Source: Fusobacterium sp. JB019
GTDB lineage: Bacteria > Fusobacteriota > Fusobacteriia > Fusobacteriales > Fusobacteriaceae
Assembly: GCA_030673965.1 (NCBI GenBank)
Contig: JAUTCN010000004.1
Coordinates: 1 to 64,000, forward strand
Length of the DNA: 64,000 nt
Direction of reading: 5' to 3'
Shown: in pieces, positions 34,372 through 42,931 of the stretch
Layout of the letters: every line of letters begins with the position of its first letter
How positions within the stretch are numbered: position 1 is the stretch's first letter
The notes under the pieces: generated by a model
Seen by the model: only the letters and a program-made list of their open reading frames with translations
The model's database searches: none
What the model was told of the DNA's origin: nothing
Made by a program: the position numbers and the translations under genes

Positions 34372-36030
34372 CTATTCATAAAGTAATTCGTTTGCGTGTT
34401 TCAATACTGCATCAGTTACATTATCTCCTGCTAACATTCTTGAAATTTCTAAAACTCTCTCTTCTTCTTTTAATTTTCTTACCAATGTAATAGTTTTATT
34501 ATCTTGTGTTTTCTTTTCTATAAAAAATTGTTCATTTGCTTTTGAAGCTATTACTGGAGAGTGAGTAATACATAAAACTTGTACATTTTCACCAATTTCC
34601 TTTAATTTCTCTGCAATTTTCCTAACAGTTTCTCCCCCTACTCCTGTATCTATTTCATCAAAGATTAAAATTGGAATATTATCAACTCTAGAAAAAATAA
34701 CTTTTAATGCTAACATTATTCTACTAACTTCACCACCAGAAGCTATCTTTTGAAGAGGTTTTAATTCTTGCCCTATATTAGTTGAAATAAATATTTCAAT
34801 TTCATCTGATCCATTTTTAGACATCATTTCTTTTTCATCTAATTTTATTTTTATATTTACATTTTTCATATTTAAAAAATCTAATTCTTTTATCAGTTCT
34901 TTTTCTATTAATTGAATATATTTTTTTCTAATTTTTCTAAGTTCTATTGCATATTTCCAATATTTTTCTTTATATTCTTCTCTTTTTTTATTTAAATTTG
35001 ATATTTTAAATTCATTTTCATCTAATTTATTTAATTTCTCTTCAAGTTCTGTTTTAAAATTTAAAATTTCTTCAATAGTTTCTCCATACTTATCCTTTAA
35101 TCTTTTTATTAAATCTAATCTTTCAATTACTTCTGAAAGTCTATTTTCATCAATATCTATTTCACTATTTAAATTTTCTATAGAGCTCACACAATCGTCT
35201 AACTCATAGTAAACTTTTTCTAATTGTTCATAAATATCTTCAAACTCTTTTCCATAACTTACTATTGTTTCTAAACTTTTTTTACAAGTATATATTATAC
35301 TTAAAGCATTTATTTCTTCATTTTTTAATCCTAGTTCTGACATCATTAATTTCTCTTTAATTTTACCTGCATTAAAAAGTCTTCTATATTCTATTTCTAA
35401 TTCTTCATCTTCTCCTAAATTTAAATTAGCACTTTCTATTTCTTGTAATTGAAATTCATAAAATTCTTTTCTTTCAGCTAAATCTCTTTTACTTTCTTCA
35501 ATATATTTTACTTTTTTATTGAATTCATTATATAAACTAAAACTATTCTCAAGATTTTCTCTAATATCTTTTGCTTCTTCTTCTGAAAATCTATCTATTA
35601 ATTTTATATGATTTTCTTTATTTAATAACATTTGATGAGAATGTTGTCCTACTATATCAACTAATGTTCTCATAATTTCTTTTAACGTTCCTAAAGGAGT
35701 TCTTATTCCATTTACAAAAACTTTTGTTCTTCCTGTCTTTTCTAAAACTCTTCTTATAATTATTTCTTGCTCTTCAACTTCTATTCCTAAATCTAAAAGT
35801 TCTCTTTTTTGATTATTATTTACATTAAATATACCTTGAGCAACCAAAGACTTATCTTCAGCCCCTAACATATCTATTTTAGCTTTTTCTCCTAATAACA
35901 AATTTATTCCACTTAGTATAATAGACTTTCCTGCTCCAGTTTCTCCTGTTAAAGTAATTAGCCCTCCACCAATTTCTATATCTAACTTTTCTATTATTGC
36001 TAAATTTTCTATTAAAAGCTCCTTTAACAT
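34372..36030 (-). CDS. recN: DNA repair protein RecN
   Basis: RecN (552 residues) is an SMC-like ATPase that acts early at double-strand breaks. Walker A ETGAGKSIILSGINLLLG near the N-terminus, a long coiled coil (residues ~150-390), the ABC signature region ASGGEVSRIMLALK, Walker B ILIFDEIDTGVGGET and a final CITHSPVIASKANEQ are present. The start overlaps the end of nadK by seven bases. Operon with nadK is common in bacteria. Confidence 0.95.
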   Translation of the reverse strand: MLKELLIENLAIIEKLDIEIGGGLITLTGETGAGKSIILSGINLLLGEKAKIDMLGAEDKSLVAQGIFNVNNNQKRELLDLGIEVEEQEIIIRRVLEKTGRTKVFVNGIRTPLGTLKEIMRTLVDIVGQHSHQMLLNKENHIKLIDRFSEEEAKDIRENLENSFSLYNEFNKKVKYIEESKRDLAERKEFYEFQLQEIESANLNLGEDEELEIEYRRLFNAGKIKEKLMMSELGLKNEEINALSIIYTCKKSLETIVSYGKEFEDIYEQLEKVYYELDDCVSSIENLNSEIDIDENRLSEVIERLDLIKRLKDKYGETIEEILNFKTELEEKLNKLDENEFKISNLNKKREEYKEKYWKYAIELRKIRKKYIQLIEKELIKELDFLNMKNVNIKIKLDEKEMMSKNGSDEIEIFISTNIGQELKPLQKIASGGEVSRIMLALKVIFSRVDNIPILIFDEIDTGVGGETVRKIAEKLKEIGENVQVLCITHSPVIASKANEQFFIEKKTQDNKTITLVRKLKEEERVLEISRMLAGDNVTDAVLKHANELLYE

Positions 36031-36830
36031 AAATTATCTCCCCACCTTAATTTTTCCTTTAAAACAGAATAATAATTTCTATTTTCATAACTAAATAAAT
36101 TTAATGTTTTTTCTGAATATTTAATTTCTATTTTATCATCTTCTTCTATTTGACGAACCATCTCTCCATCTACAATTATAAAACATCTATCATATCCTTT
36201 TACATGTTCCACTCTTACCTGTCTTTTAGAATCTATAACTATAGGTCTACTTGTAAGATTATGTGGAGCTATAGGAGTTATTAAGATTGCTTGTAAATAA
36301 TGAGATAATATTGGACCTCCTGCAGAAAGAGAATAAGCTGTTGATCCTGTAGGAGTAGCTATTATAACTCCATCTCCCTTATATCTATTAATTCTATCTA
36401 TATCACAAAACAAATCCAATGATGTTAATCTTTTCCCCATTCCTCCATTTGAAAAAACAACTTCATTTAAAGCATAAAACTTTTCTGAATTTATAGTTAT
36501 TTCTAAAATCCCTCTTTTTTCTATCTTATATTTTCCTTCTAAAAAATTTTTGCAAGCATCCAAACCTTCATCTAATTTTGTTTCAGTTAAAAACCCTAAA
36601 TTTCCAGCATTTATTGCAATTGTTATCAAATTTTTCTTTAAAATTATTTGTTTAGAAGCTCTAAGTAAAGTCCCATCTCCACCTATTACTATTGCAAAAT
36701 CTGCTTCTAGAATATCATCAGGAGATAAAATTAAAACTTTATTTTTTTGAAAAAAATCTATTATTTTATGGTACATTTCTATAGCTTTAATCTTTTCTTT
36801 ATTATAGAATATCACACATTTTTTTTCCAT
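36024..36830 (-). CDS. nadK: NAD kinase
   Basis: NadK (268 residues) phosphorylates NAD+ to NADP+. Motifs: VIGGDGTLLRASK (the GGDGT ATP site, residues ~49-61), NAGNLGFLTE, NEVVFSNGG, and TPTGSTAYSLSAGGPIL with ITPIAPHNLTSRPIV, which form the NAD site. Length and motif spacing are normal. It lies between the EnvC-like gene and recN, overlapping recN. Confidence 0.95.
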   Translation of the reverse strand: MEKKCVIFYNKEKIKAIEMYHKIIDFFQKNKVLILSPDDILEADFAIVIGGDGTLLRASKQIILKKNLITIAINAGNLGFLTETKLDEGLDACKNFLEGKYKIEKRGILEITINSEKFYALNEVVFSNGGMGKRLTSLDLFCDIDRINRYKGDGVIIATPTGSTAYSLSAGGPILSHYLQAILITPIAPHNLTSRPIVIDSKRQVRVEHVKGYDRCFIIVDGEMVRQIEEDDKIEIKYSEKTLNLFSYENRNYYSVLKEKLRWGDNLC

Positions 36831-36839
36831 ATTAACTCC

Positions 36840-37937
36840 TTATTTTAAAAATTTTCTAGGATCTATTGGTTTTAAGTTCATTCTAATTTCATAATATAAA
36901 TTAGGCTTTTTATCTATTGAATATCCTAAAATTCCTATTTTTTGACCTTGTATAACTCTTTGATTTTGTTTTACTTTTGAAGAAATTAAGTTTCCATAAA
37001 CCCCTATTGTATTATAACCATAATCAATCATGACAACTTTTCCTAGTCCTTGAATTTTTCCAGAATAAATAATCTCTCCTTTAAAAGATGATCTTACAAT
37101 ATCTCCTAATTTTCCTCTCATTTCTATTCCATTACTAGAAACAGATTTTGCTTTAAAATCATTAAAATTTAAAACGATTCTTCCATTTGTAAGAGGATAA
37201 GCAGCCCTTCCTAACTTAGATATGGCTGTTGAATATTTTACTTTCCCAACACTTTTTATTCTTGAATTAATTATATTTTCTATTTCTTTTTCTATTCTTT
37301 TTTTCTGTTTCTCTAGAGAAGATATTTTACTTATATGTGATTTTTTTTCTTTTTCTAATTTCTTAATTAATTTATTTTTTTGATATTGCTTTTTTGCAAT
37401 TTGATTTTTTTTCAAATTTAAAGAATATCTTAATCTTGCTAATTTAGTTTTTTCTTTCTCTATATTAGCTTTAACTTCTTTTATATCATGTGTAACATCT
37501 TTTATCTTTGTCATCCTATTTAAATCATTATATAATATCTTAGAAAATTGTCTCTTCAATATCCCTTCTTCTTCAAAAGAAAGTTTAGACTTATCACGTC
37601 TATTCCAAGCAATAATTTTAGCATCAAATTCTGATTTTGTTCTTTGAAGTTCTTTTGAACTAAACTTTAAATTTCTTTCTCCGTAATCAATGTTTTTCAT
37701 AATTGACTTTATTTCTAACTCTATCTTATTTCTATCCTTTAATATTTCATTAATTTCTTTTCTTATTTCTTCAATTTGTTCTTCAATCGTTTTTTTAGTA
37801 TTATCTATAACTTCTATTCTTTCATGTTTAACTTTTATTTCAGTATCTAATTTTTTAATTTTTTCTTTCATCTGATTAACATTTGAACTTCCAAATATAA
37901 ATATTGAAGATAAAAAATATATTAATATTAGTTTCAT
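36840..37937 (-). CDS. EnvC-like murein hydrolase activator (non-catalytic LytM domain)
   Basis: A 365-residue exported protein: signal peptide (LILIYFLSSIFIFGSS, residues 2-18), a very long coiled coil (~20-250) and a C-terminal LytM/M23 fold. The LytM zinc ligands are missing: the HxxxD position reads GIEMRGKLGD and the HxH position reads NLYYEIRMN. E. coli EnvC has the same losses and works by activating amidases under control of FtsEX. The ATG overlaps the ftsX stop by four bases, which supports the EnvC-FtsX partnership. Role in daughter-cell separation is inference from family and neighbour. Confidence 0.82.
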   Translation of the reverse strand: MKLILIYFLSSIFIFGSSNVNQMKEKIKKLDTEIKVKHERIEVIDNTKKTIEEQIEEIRKEINEILKDRNKIELEIKSIMKNIDYGERNLKFSSKELQRTKSEFDAKIIAWNRRDKSKLSFEEEGILKRQFSKILYNDLNRMTKIKDVTHDIKEVKANIEKEKTKLARLRYSLNLKKNQIAKKQYQKNKLIKKLEKEKKSHISKISSLEKQKKRIEKEIENIINSRIKSVGKVKYSTAISKLGRAAYPLTNGRIVLNFNDFKAKSVSSNGIEMRGKLGDIVRSSFKGEIIYSGKIQGLGKVVMIDYGYNTIGVYGNLISSKVKQNQRVIQGQKIGILGYSIDKKPNLYYEIRMNLKPIDPRKFLK

Positions 37938-38758
37938 AATATTTCACTCTTCTCATTTACTGGAAATTTCCAAACAATTATTATTAGAAGAAATATTATC
38001 AAACTTTGAAAATAGATTATTTGAAATAAACTTAATATATCAACTTTTATATCTAGGGTTAATAGCCATTGTCTCAATATAAAATATATATTATAATAAA
38101 TAACTGTCCCACTTAAAATTGCAACTGTAAACTGTAAAACATTTATATTTTTAGCTTTTAGCTTAGTTCTTGCGTTGCTTTTTCCATTTAATATTAACGC
38201 TAAATAATCACTTTGAATTTGAAGAGAAATAATAAAATATAATATTGCTAAAGAACTTATACTTCCAAATAATAATATATTTTTTATCCCTCTATATATT
38301 TTAGATTTCATCCCTATTTCTTCTGAATAACTTCCATCTATAAAATATTCTTTTATTCTTTTATCTTTATCTAAAATATCTTGAATCTTTTCCAAAGAAG
38401 ATTTACTATCAAAATATATTCTCATTGAATCTGGAAGAGGATTCTCTCCTCTAGGAATAACAATTCCCAAATCACTTTGTAGATTTCTAAAAGCTATATA
38501 GCTATCTACATAAATAACTTTTTTTATTTCTGGAATATTAAGCAAATATTCTTCTATTTTTCCTTTTTCCTTTGTAGAAATATTATTTTGTAATTCAGCA
38601 GATACAAAATTTATATTATCTAATTTATTTAACTGAGAGTTAAAATTTAGTATTCCAGAAACAAAAAAATTAAAAAGAATAGAAATTAAAATAATACTAA
38701 AAAAACTCTTTTTTATATCTACGTAAATTTTTGATTTTTTTTGTACTTTTTTAAACAT
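37934..38758 (-). CDS. ftsX: cell division protein FtsX
   Basis: A 274-residue permease of the FtsX type: one N-terminal span (~19-38), a periplasmic domain (~40-165, PEIKKVIYVDSYIAFRNLQS and ENPLPDSMRIYFDSKSSLEK, the family's LP-x-S region) and three C-terminal spans. FtsX with the ATPase FtsE transmits cytoplasmic signals to EnvC-type activators at the septum. No ftsE gene is next to it; upstream is a terminator and transketolase. ORF quality is good and it overlaps the EnvC-like gene. Confidence 0.82.
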   Translation of the reverse strand: MFKKVQKKSKIYVDIKKSFFSIILISILFNFFVSGILNFNSQLNKLDNINFVSAELQNNISTKEKGKIEEYLLNIPEIKKVIYVDSYIAFRNLQSDLGIVIPRGENPLPDSMRIYFDSKSSLEKIQDILDKDKRIKEYFIDGSYSEEIGMKSKIYRGIKNILLFGSISSLAILYFIISLQIQSDYLALILNGKSNARTKLKAKNINVLQFTVAILSGTVIYYNIYFILRQWLLTLDIKVDILSLFQIIYFQSLIIFLLIIIVWKFPVNEKSEIL

Positions 38759-38787
38759 AATCTTTTCCTTCCATTCAAATTATTAAA

Positions 38788-38814
38788 TAGAGGCAAAAAT
38801 CTATTTTGCCTCTA
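38788..38814 (-). terminator. Rho-independent terminator after the transketolase genes
   Basis: TAGAGGCAAAA (38788-38798) and its complement (38804-38814), five-base loop; on the minus strand followed by TTTAATAATTT. It separates tkt from ftsX. Confidence 0.8.
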
Positions 38815-38829
38815 TATTTAAGTATATAT

Positions 38830-39756
38830 TTATAAATTTTCTTTTATTACAGAAATTAATTTTTCAGCAGTTAGTTCATATTTTTCTAATAACTCTGCTC
38901 CTGTTCCACTTTGTCCAAATTTATCATAAATACCTACTTTTTTAACTTTAGCAGGATGTACTTCTGATAAAAATTCAGAAACAGCTGAACCTAAACCACC
39001 TATAACAGAATGCTCTTCTGCTGTAACTATAAATTTAGTTTCTTTTGCTGCCTTTAATATTGTTTCTCCATCTAATGGTTTTATTGTCCCTACATTTATA
39101 ACTCTTACTGAAATTCCTTCAGCTTTTAATACTTCTGCAGCTTTTAATGCTTCAGCTACCATAAGTCCTGTTGCTGCTATAGTTACATCATTTCCTTCTT
39201 GAATTGTATTTGCTAATCCTATTTGGAAATCATAATTTTCATCAAATAAAACTGGTACTCCTAATCTTCCCATTCTTATATAAACAGGTCCATCATATTC
39301 CGCTGCTGCATGAACCATTTTTTTTGTTTCTACTGCATCTGCTGGAGATAAAACAACCATTCCTGGAACTACTCTCATTAAAGCAATATCTTCTATTGAT
39401 TGATGAGATCCTCCATCTTCTCCTACAGAAATTCCTGCATGAGTTGGTGCTATTTTAACATTTAATTTCGGATAAGCTACTGTATTTCTTATTTGTTCAT
39501 AAGCTCTACCTGCTTCAAAAACAGCAAATGTTGAAGCAAAAACAGTTTTTCCACAAGTTGCTAATCCTGCTGCAGTTCCTATTAAATCAGCTTCTGCAAT
39601 TCCTACATTTATATGTCTTTCAGGAAATTCCTTTTTGAATACACTAGTTTTTGTTGAACCAGATAAGTCTGCATCTAAGACTACTACATCTTTATTTAAT
39701 CTTCCTAATTCGGCTAAAGCTTCTCCATAAGCTTCTCTTGTCGCCTTTTTTATCAT
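38830..39756 (-). CDS. transketolase, C-terminal subunit
   Basis: A 308-residue protein covering the pyrimidine-binding and C-terminal domains of transketolase, which moves two-carbon ketol units in the non-oxidative pentose phosphate pathway. Motifs: DADLSGSTKTSVFKKEFPER, NVGIAEADLIGTAAGLA (catalytic Glu), HAGISVGEDGGSHQSIEDIA and TAEEHSVIGGLGSAVSE. The split form needs the 271-residue N-terminal subunit encoded 11 bases upstream. Substrate specificity (transketolase rather than another split 2-oxo enzyme) is supported by both halves. Confidence 0.93.
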   Translation of the reverse strand: MIKKATREAYGEALAELGRLNKDVVVLDADLSGSTKTSVFKKEFPERHINVGIAEADLIGTAAGLATCGKTVFASTFAVFEAGRAYEQIRNTVAYPKLNVKIAPTHAGISVGEDGGSHQSIEDIALMRVVPGMVVLSPADAVETKKMVHAAAEYDGPVYIRMGRLGVPVLFDENYDFQIGLANTIQEGNDVTIAATGLMVAEALKAAEVLKAEGISVRVINVGTIKPLDGETILKAAKETKFIVTAEEHSVIGGLGSAVSEFLSEVHPAKVKKVGIYDKFGQSGTGAELLEKYELTAEKLISVIKENL

Positions 39757-39767
39757 TGTTATCCCCC

Positions 39768-40583
39768 TTATTTATTTAATTCTTCTAAAGCTTGTACTGC
39801 TTGTTCTTGTGTAGGCGCTTTTCCATGGAATCCACATACATTTTCCATAAAAGAAACTCCCTTACCTTTAGTAGTTCTAGCAATTACAACAGTTGGTTTA
39901 TTTTTAACTGTTTTAGCTTCATCTAAAGCAGATATTATTTCATCAAAATCATGACCATTTATTTCAATTACATGCCATCCAAAAGATTTCCATTTATCAG
40001 TTAAAGGTTCTACACCCATTACTTTATCTACGTTTCCATCAATTTGAAGATTATTAGTATCTACAAAAGCACATATATTATCAAGTCCATAATGTGCAGC
40101 TGTCATCGCAGCCTCCCATATTTGACCTTCTTGTTGTTCTCCATCTCCCATTACAGCATAAACTCTGTAATCTTCTTTAAAAATTTTAGCATTTAACGCC
40201 ATTCCATTTGCAACAGAAAGACCTTGTCCTAAAGAACCTGTTGAAATTTCAACTCCTGGTACTTTTTTCATATCTGGATGTCCTTGTAATATAGAACCAT
40301 ATTGTCTTAAAGTCATAAGGATTTCTTTGTCAAAATATCCTTTTTCTGCTAGTACAGCGTATAATGCTGGAGCTGCATGTCCTTTAGATAATACAAATCT
40401 ATCTCTTCCCTCCATTTTTGGATTTTTAGGATCTACGTTCATTTCATGAAAATATAATGTTGTTAATATATCAGTAGCTGAAAGTGATCCTCCTGGATGA
40501 CCAGAATTTGCTTTGGTGATCATTTTAATAATGTCTTTTCTTACTTCTTTTGCTTTTGTTGATAAAAGATTAATATCCTTCAT
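39768..40583 (-). CDS. transketolase, N-terminal (ThDP-binding) subunit
   Basis: The thiamine-diphosphate-binding half of split transketolase. Start is ATG 40583 (271 residues), six bases after AAAGGAG; the frame can be read from 40598 but without a ribosome site. Motifs: ANSGHPGGSLSATDILTTLYF, RDRFVLSKGHAAPALYAVLAEKG, GSLGQGLSVANG and the ThDP motif GDGEQQEGQIWEAAMTAAHY. Downstream is its C-terminal partner gene. Its product works with Rpe (21001) and RpiB (55016) in the same pathway. Confidence 0.94.
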   Translation of the reverse strand: MKDINLLSTKAKEVRKDIIKMITKANSGHPGGSLSATDILTTLYFHEMNVDPKNPKMEGRDRFVLSKGHAAPALYAVLAEKGYFDKEILMTLRQYGSILQGHPDMKKVPGVEISTGSLGQGLSVANGMALNAKIFKEDYRVYAVMGDGEQQEGQIWEAAMTAAHYGLDNICAFVDTNNLQIDGNVDKVMGVEPLTDKWKSFGWHVIEINGHDFDEIISALDEAKTVKNKPTVVIARTTKGKGVSFMENVCGFHGKAPTQEQAVQALEELNK

Positions 40584-40615
40584 TGTTTCTCCTTTCAATT
40601 TATATTTATAAAATA

Positions 40616-41230
40616 TTATATTATTTTATAACTTAACTTGTCAATAAAACTAGAATTTTTTAATTCATAATTTATTTTTTTATATACTTTTTTATTAAAT
40701 TTTTCATATTTAAAATTTCCTAAAAGTATAAATAATATTAAAAATAAAATAAGAGGCCTAAATAACTTCTCTTCTTTTTTAGTACTCTTTAGTATATATA
40801 CTAAAGATAACATTAATATGTATATATACTCTTCTATAGATGAACTCAACTTAATAACTATATAAAGACATATTATTATCGAAATAAAAATTAAAGCTTT
40901 CGATATATTTTTCCTTAGTTCTTTATCTACTATTGGTATATGTAACAAAGCTCCCCTTGCCCAACCTTTTGGAAAAAAATCAAAAATTAAATGAACTCCC
41001 ATGGCACATGAAAATCCCATGATAAACATTCTAAACAGATAACTTTCTTCATTATTATAAAGACTCAAAAGAAAAAATATAATTATAGGACTATGGGTTA
41101 AAATATTTCTATGCCTTAATTTTAATTTAAAATCCCAATCAGGAAATTTAATCCCTATTAAGAAAGCACTAAAAGATATAATGATCCCTATAATTCCTAT
41201 ATTTTCTAAAAATTTTAGTATAGTTTCCAT
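40616..41230 (-). CDS. YdjM/DUF457-like membrane-bound hydrolase family protein
   Basis: A 204-residue membrane protein, start ATG 41230 behind GTGGAG (a GTG at 41242 would need translation from inside that ribosome site). It has about five spans. Residues typical of the YdjM family are visible: IKFPDWDFKLKLRHRNILTHS (shortened here to its key parts: PDWD, RHRNILTHS) and MGVHLIFDFFPKGWARG, giving conserved Asp and His residues of a supposed metal site in the membrane. Real enzymatic activity of this family is not established. It is separated from nusB by a terminator. Confidence 0.65.
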   Translation of the reverse strand: METILKFLENIGIIGIIISFSAFLIGIKFPDWDFKLKLRHRNILTHSPIIIFFLLSLYNNEESYLFRMFIMGFSCAMGVHLIFDFFPKGWARGALLHIPIVDKELRKNISKALIFISIIICLYIVIKLSSSIEEYIYILMLSLVYILKSTKKEEKLFRPLILFLILFILLGNFKYEKFNKKVYKKINYELKNSSFIDKLSYKII

Positions 41231-41329
41231 GTATTTCTCCACTGTTTAATCGCGTAAATATATTTTACTATATTTTACAAAAAAAATCACTATTTAATAT
41301 AGTTTTAATTAATTTAATAACAAAATAAA

Positions 41330-41361
41330 AAAATCTCCAGTAATAACTTACTAGAGATTTT
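41330..41361 (-). terminator. Rho-independent terminator after nusB
   Basis: Arms 41330-41343 (AAAATCTCCAGTAA) and 41348-41361 pair with one mismatch; the minus-strand tail is TTTTTATTTTG. It ends the accB-to-nusB operon. Confidence 0.72.
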
Positions 41362-41366
41362 AAATT

Positions 41367-41762
41367 TTATAAAACCTTAGCTAAAACTCCATTTAAAAAT
41401 TCATATGACTTTGTATCTCCATATTTTTTAGCTAACTCTACAACTTCATTAATTACAACTTCTTTTGGAGTTTTTTCAAACATCAATTCATAAACTGCAG
41501 ATTTCAGAAGAGCTTTTTCTACAATTCCTATTCTATCATAACTCCAACCTTCCATTTTAGAATTTATAGAATCTAAAATCTCTTCACTATGATCTTCAAT
41601 TCCTTTTACATATTGTTCTATAAATTCTCTTTCATTTTCGTTTATTTTTTTCCCTTCTTCTCTTGTAAGGTAATCAGAGTAAATATCTTTTGCTGATTCT
41701 TCTTTCATTTCTGCTTCAAATATAATCTTAAATAAATCTTCTCTTGCTGCTCTTCTGCTCAT
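41367..41762 (-). CDS. nusB: transcription antitermination factor NusB
   Basis: NusB (131 residues) joins NusE in rRNA antitermination complexes. The all-helical family pattern is clear: SRRAAREDLFKIIFEAEMKE at the N-terminus, IDSINSKMEGWSYDRIGIVEKALL-like central region (key part GWSYDRIGIVEKALLKSAVY), and EVVINEVVELAKKYGDTKS followed by FLNGVLAKV. Last gene of the accB-accC-asp23-amaP-DUF2273-nusB cluster, 11 bases after the DUF2273 gene. Confidence 0.93.
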   Translation of the reverse strand: MSRRAAREDLFKIIFEAEMKEESAKDIYSDYLTREEGKKINENEREFIEQYVKGIEDHSEEILDSINSKMEGWSYDRIGIVEKALLKSAVYELMFEKTPKEVVINEVVELAKKYGDTKSYEFLNGVLAKVL

Positions 41763-41773
41763 CTCTTCCCCTT

Positions 41774-41983
41774 TTATTTTCTAAATCTTTCTAATATATT
41801 ATTAAAATAATTTCTAACTTCTTCATTATCACTTACTATATAACCTATTATTGTTAGTAATATAATAAACAATGTGGAAAAAAATCCAAAAATAAGAACT
41901 AAAATTGCTATAATAAATCCAACTATAGCTCCTAAAACTTTCCTTTTATTTTCCATTATTAAGATAATAAACTCGTCTAACAT
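41774..41983 (-). CDS. DUF2273 small membrane protein
   Basis: A 69-residue protein with two membrane spans (about residues 17-50, GAIVGFIIAILVLIFGFF and LFIILLTIIGYIVSD) and a short charged end. This is the DUF2273 pattern, always found between amaP and asp23/nusB in Firmicutes. Probably a membrane anchor or partner for the Asp23-type protein. GAGGTGAG lies before the ATG. Confidence 0.8.
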   Translation of the reverse strand: MLDEFIILIMENKRKVLGAIVGFIIAILVLIFGFFSTLFIILLTIIGYIVSDNEEVRNYFNNILERFRK

Positions 41984-42000
41984 ATAGCCTCACCTCTTAA

Positions 42001-42507
42001 TTAATTCTCTTTAACTTTTAAGGAAACTTTTTTTATTTTTATTTCTATCACTTCTATATCTAATTCTAATTTATCTTGTAACTCTGATTTTATCTTTTTT
42101 TGTAACTCTTCACTTTTTTCAGCTATACTTCTATTAGTTAGCATATCTAAATTAATTAATATGTAATGTTTTTTTCTTTTCTTACCACATACTATCTTTA
42201 TATTTCTTATTTCTCTATCTGGTGATAATATTTCTTTTATAACTCCTTTAATTGAATCTAATGAAATATTTACAGTTCCTAATTCACCCTTTATAATATA
42301 TCCTTCTTCTTTTTTAAACAAAGAAATAAACTTAATTATTACTATAAATATATATATTATTGAAATTGTTAAAATTAACACATTTCTAAAAAATACATCT
42401 TCTTGAAAAGTAATTAAATATTTAGGAACAAACACATATACTATCCCTAAAGAAGCTAATATAAGCATTCCTAACCAAGCTATAAAAAACAAAAACTTTT
42501 TAAACAT
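42001..42507 (-). CDS. amaP: alkaline shock response membrane anchor protein AmaP
   Basis: A 168-residue protein with two N-terminal membrane spans (about 5-28 and 43-64) and a soluble domain (70-168) with the Asp23/Gls24-like pattern (GELGTVNISLDSIKGVIKEI). In Staphylococcus aureus AmaP anchors Asp23 at the membrane. Located between the Asp23-type gene and DUF2273, as in Firmicutes. Confidence 0.82.
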   Translation of the reverse strand: MFKKFLFFIAWLGMLILASLGIVYVFVPKYLITFQEDVFFRNVLILTISIIYIFIVIIKFISLFKKEEGYIIKGELGTVNISLDSIKGVIKEILSPDREIRNIKIVCGKKRKKHYILINLDMLTNRSIAEKSEELQKKIKSELQDKLELDIEVIEIKIKKVSLKVKEN

Positions 42508-42525
42508 AAAATCACATCCCTTTGT

Positions 42526-42891
42526 TTATGCATTTTCTTCTAAAATTTCTACAGTTTCCTCTATCTTTATATCTTGAATAAATACATTAACTTCAACTAC
42601 TGTTAAAGCAGTTAACTCAGAAACAGCTTTTAATACTGCCTCTTGAACATTTTTAGCAACTTCTGAAATATGATATCCATATTTTATTATTATATAAGTG
42701 TCTATACTACATTCTTTTTCTCCAACTTCAACTTTTATTCCTGTTGTTGTTCTTTTTTTACCTAGCATTTTGCTAACTTCTCCAGCTACTCCTCCTGCTA
42801 ATTTATATACACCATCAACATCTTCAGTAGCTTTAGCGGCAATGGTTCTAACCACATCATCTGCTATTTTTATATTTCCTAAGTTACCCAT
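42526..42891 (-). CDS. Asp23/Gls24 family envelope stress response protein
   Basis: A 121-residue soluble protein of the Asp23/Gls24 family: IADDVVRTIAAKATEDVDGV at the N-terminus, then VEVGEKECSIDTYIIIKYGY and VVEVNVFIQDIKIEE. In Gram-positive bacteria it forms a membrane-associated network involved in cell-wall stress. Its presence beside accC in an LPS-making organism is a noteworthy shared trait with Firmicutes. Start ATG at 42891 with AGGGGG upstream. Confidence 0.9.
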   Translation of the reverse strand: MGNLGNIKIADDVVRTIAAKATEDVDGVYKLAGGVAGEVSKMLGKKRTTTGIKVEVGEKECSIDTYIIIKYGYHISEVAKNVQEAVLKAVSELTALTVVEVNVFIQDIKIEETVEILEENA

Positions 42892-42931
42892 AATAAACCC
42901 CCTTCTATAAATTTAAATTAATATACATCTA

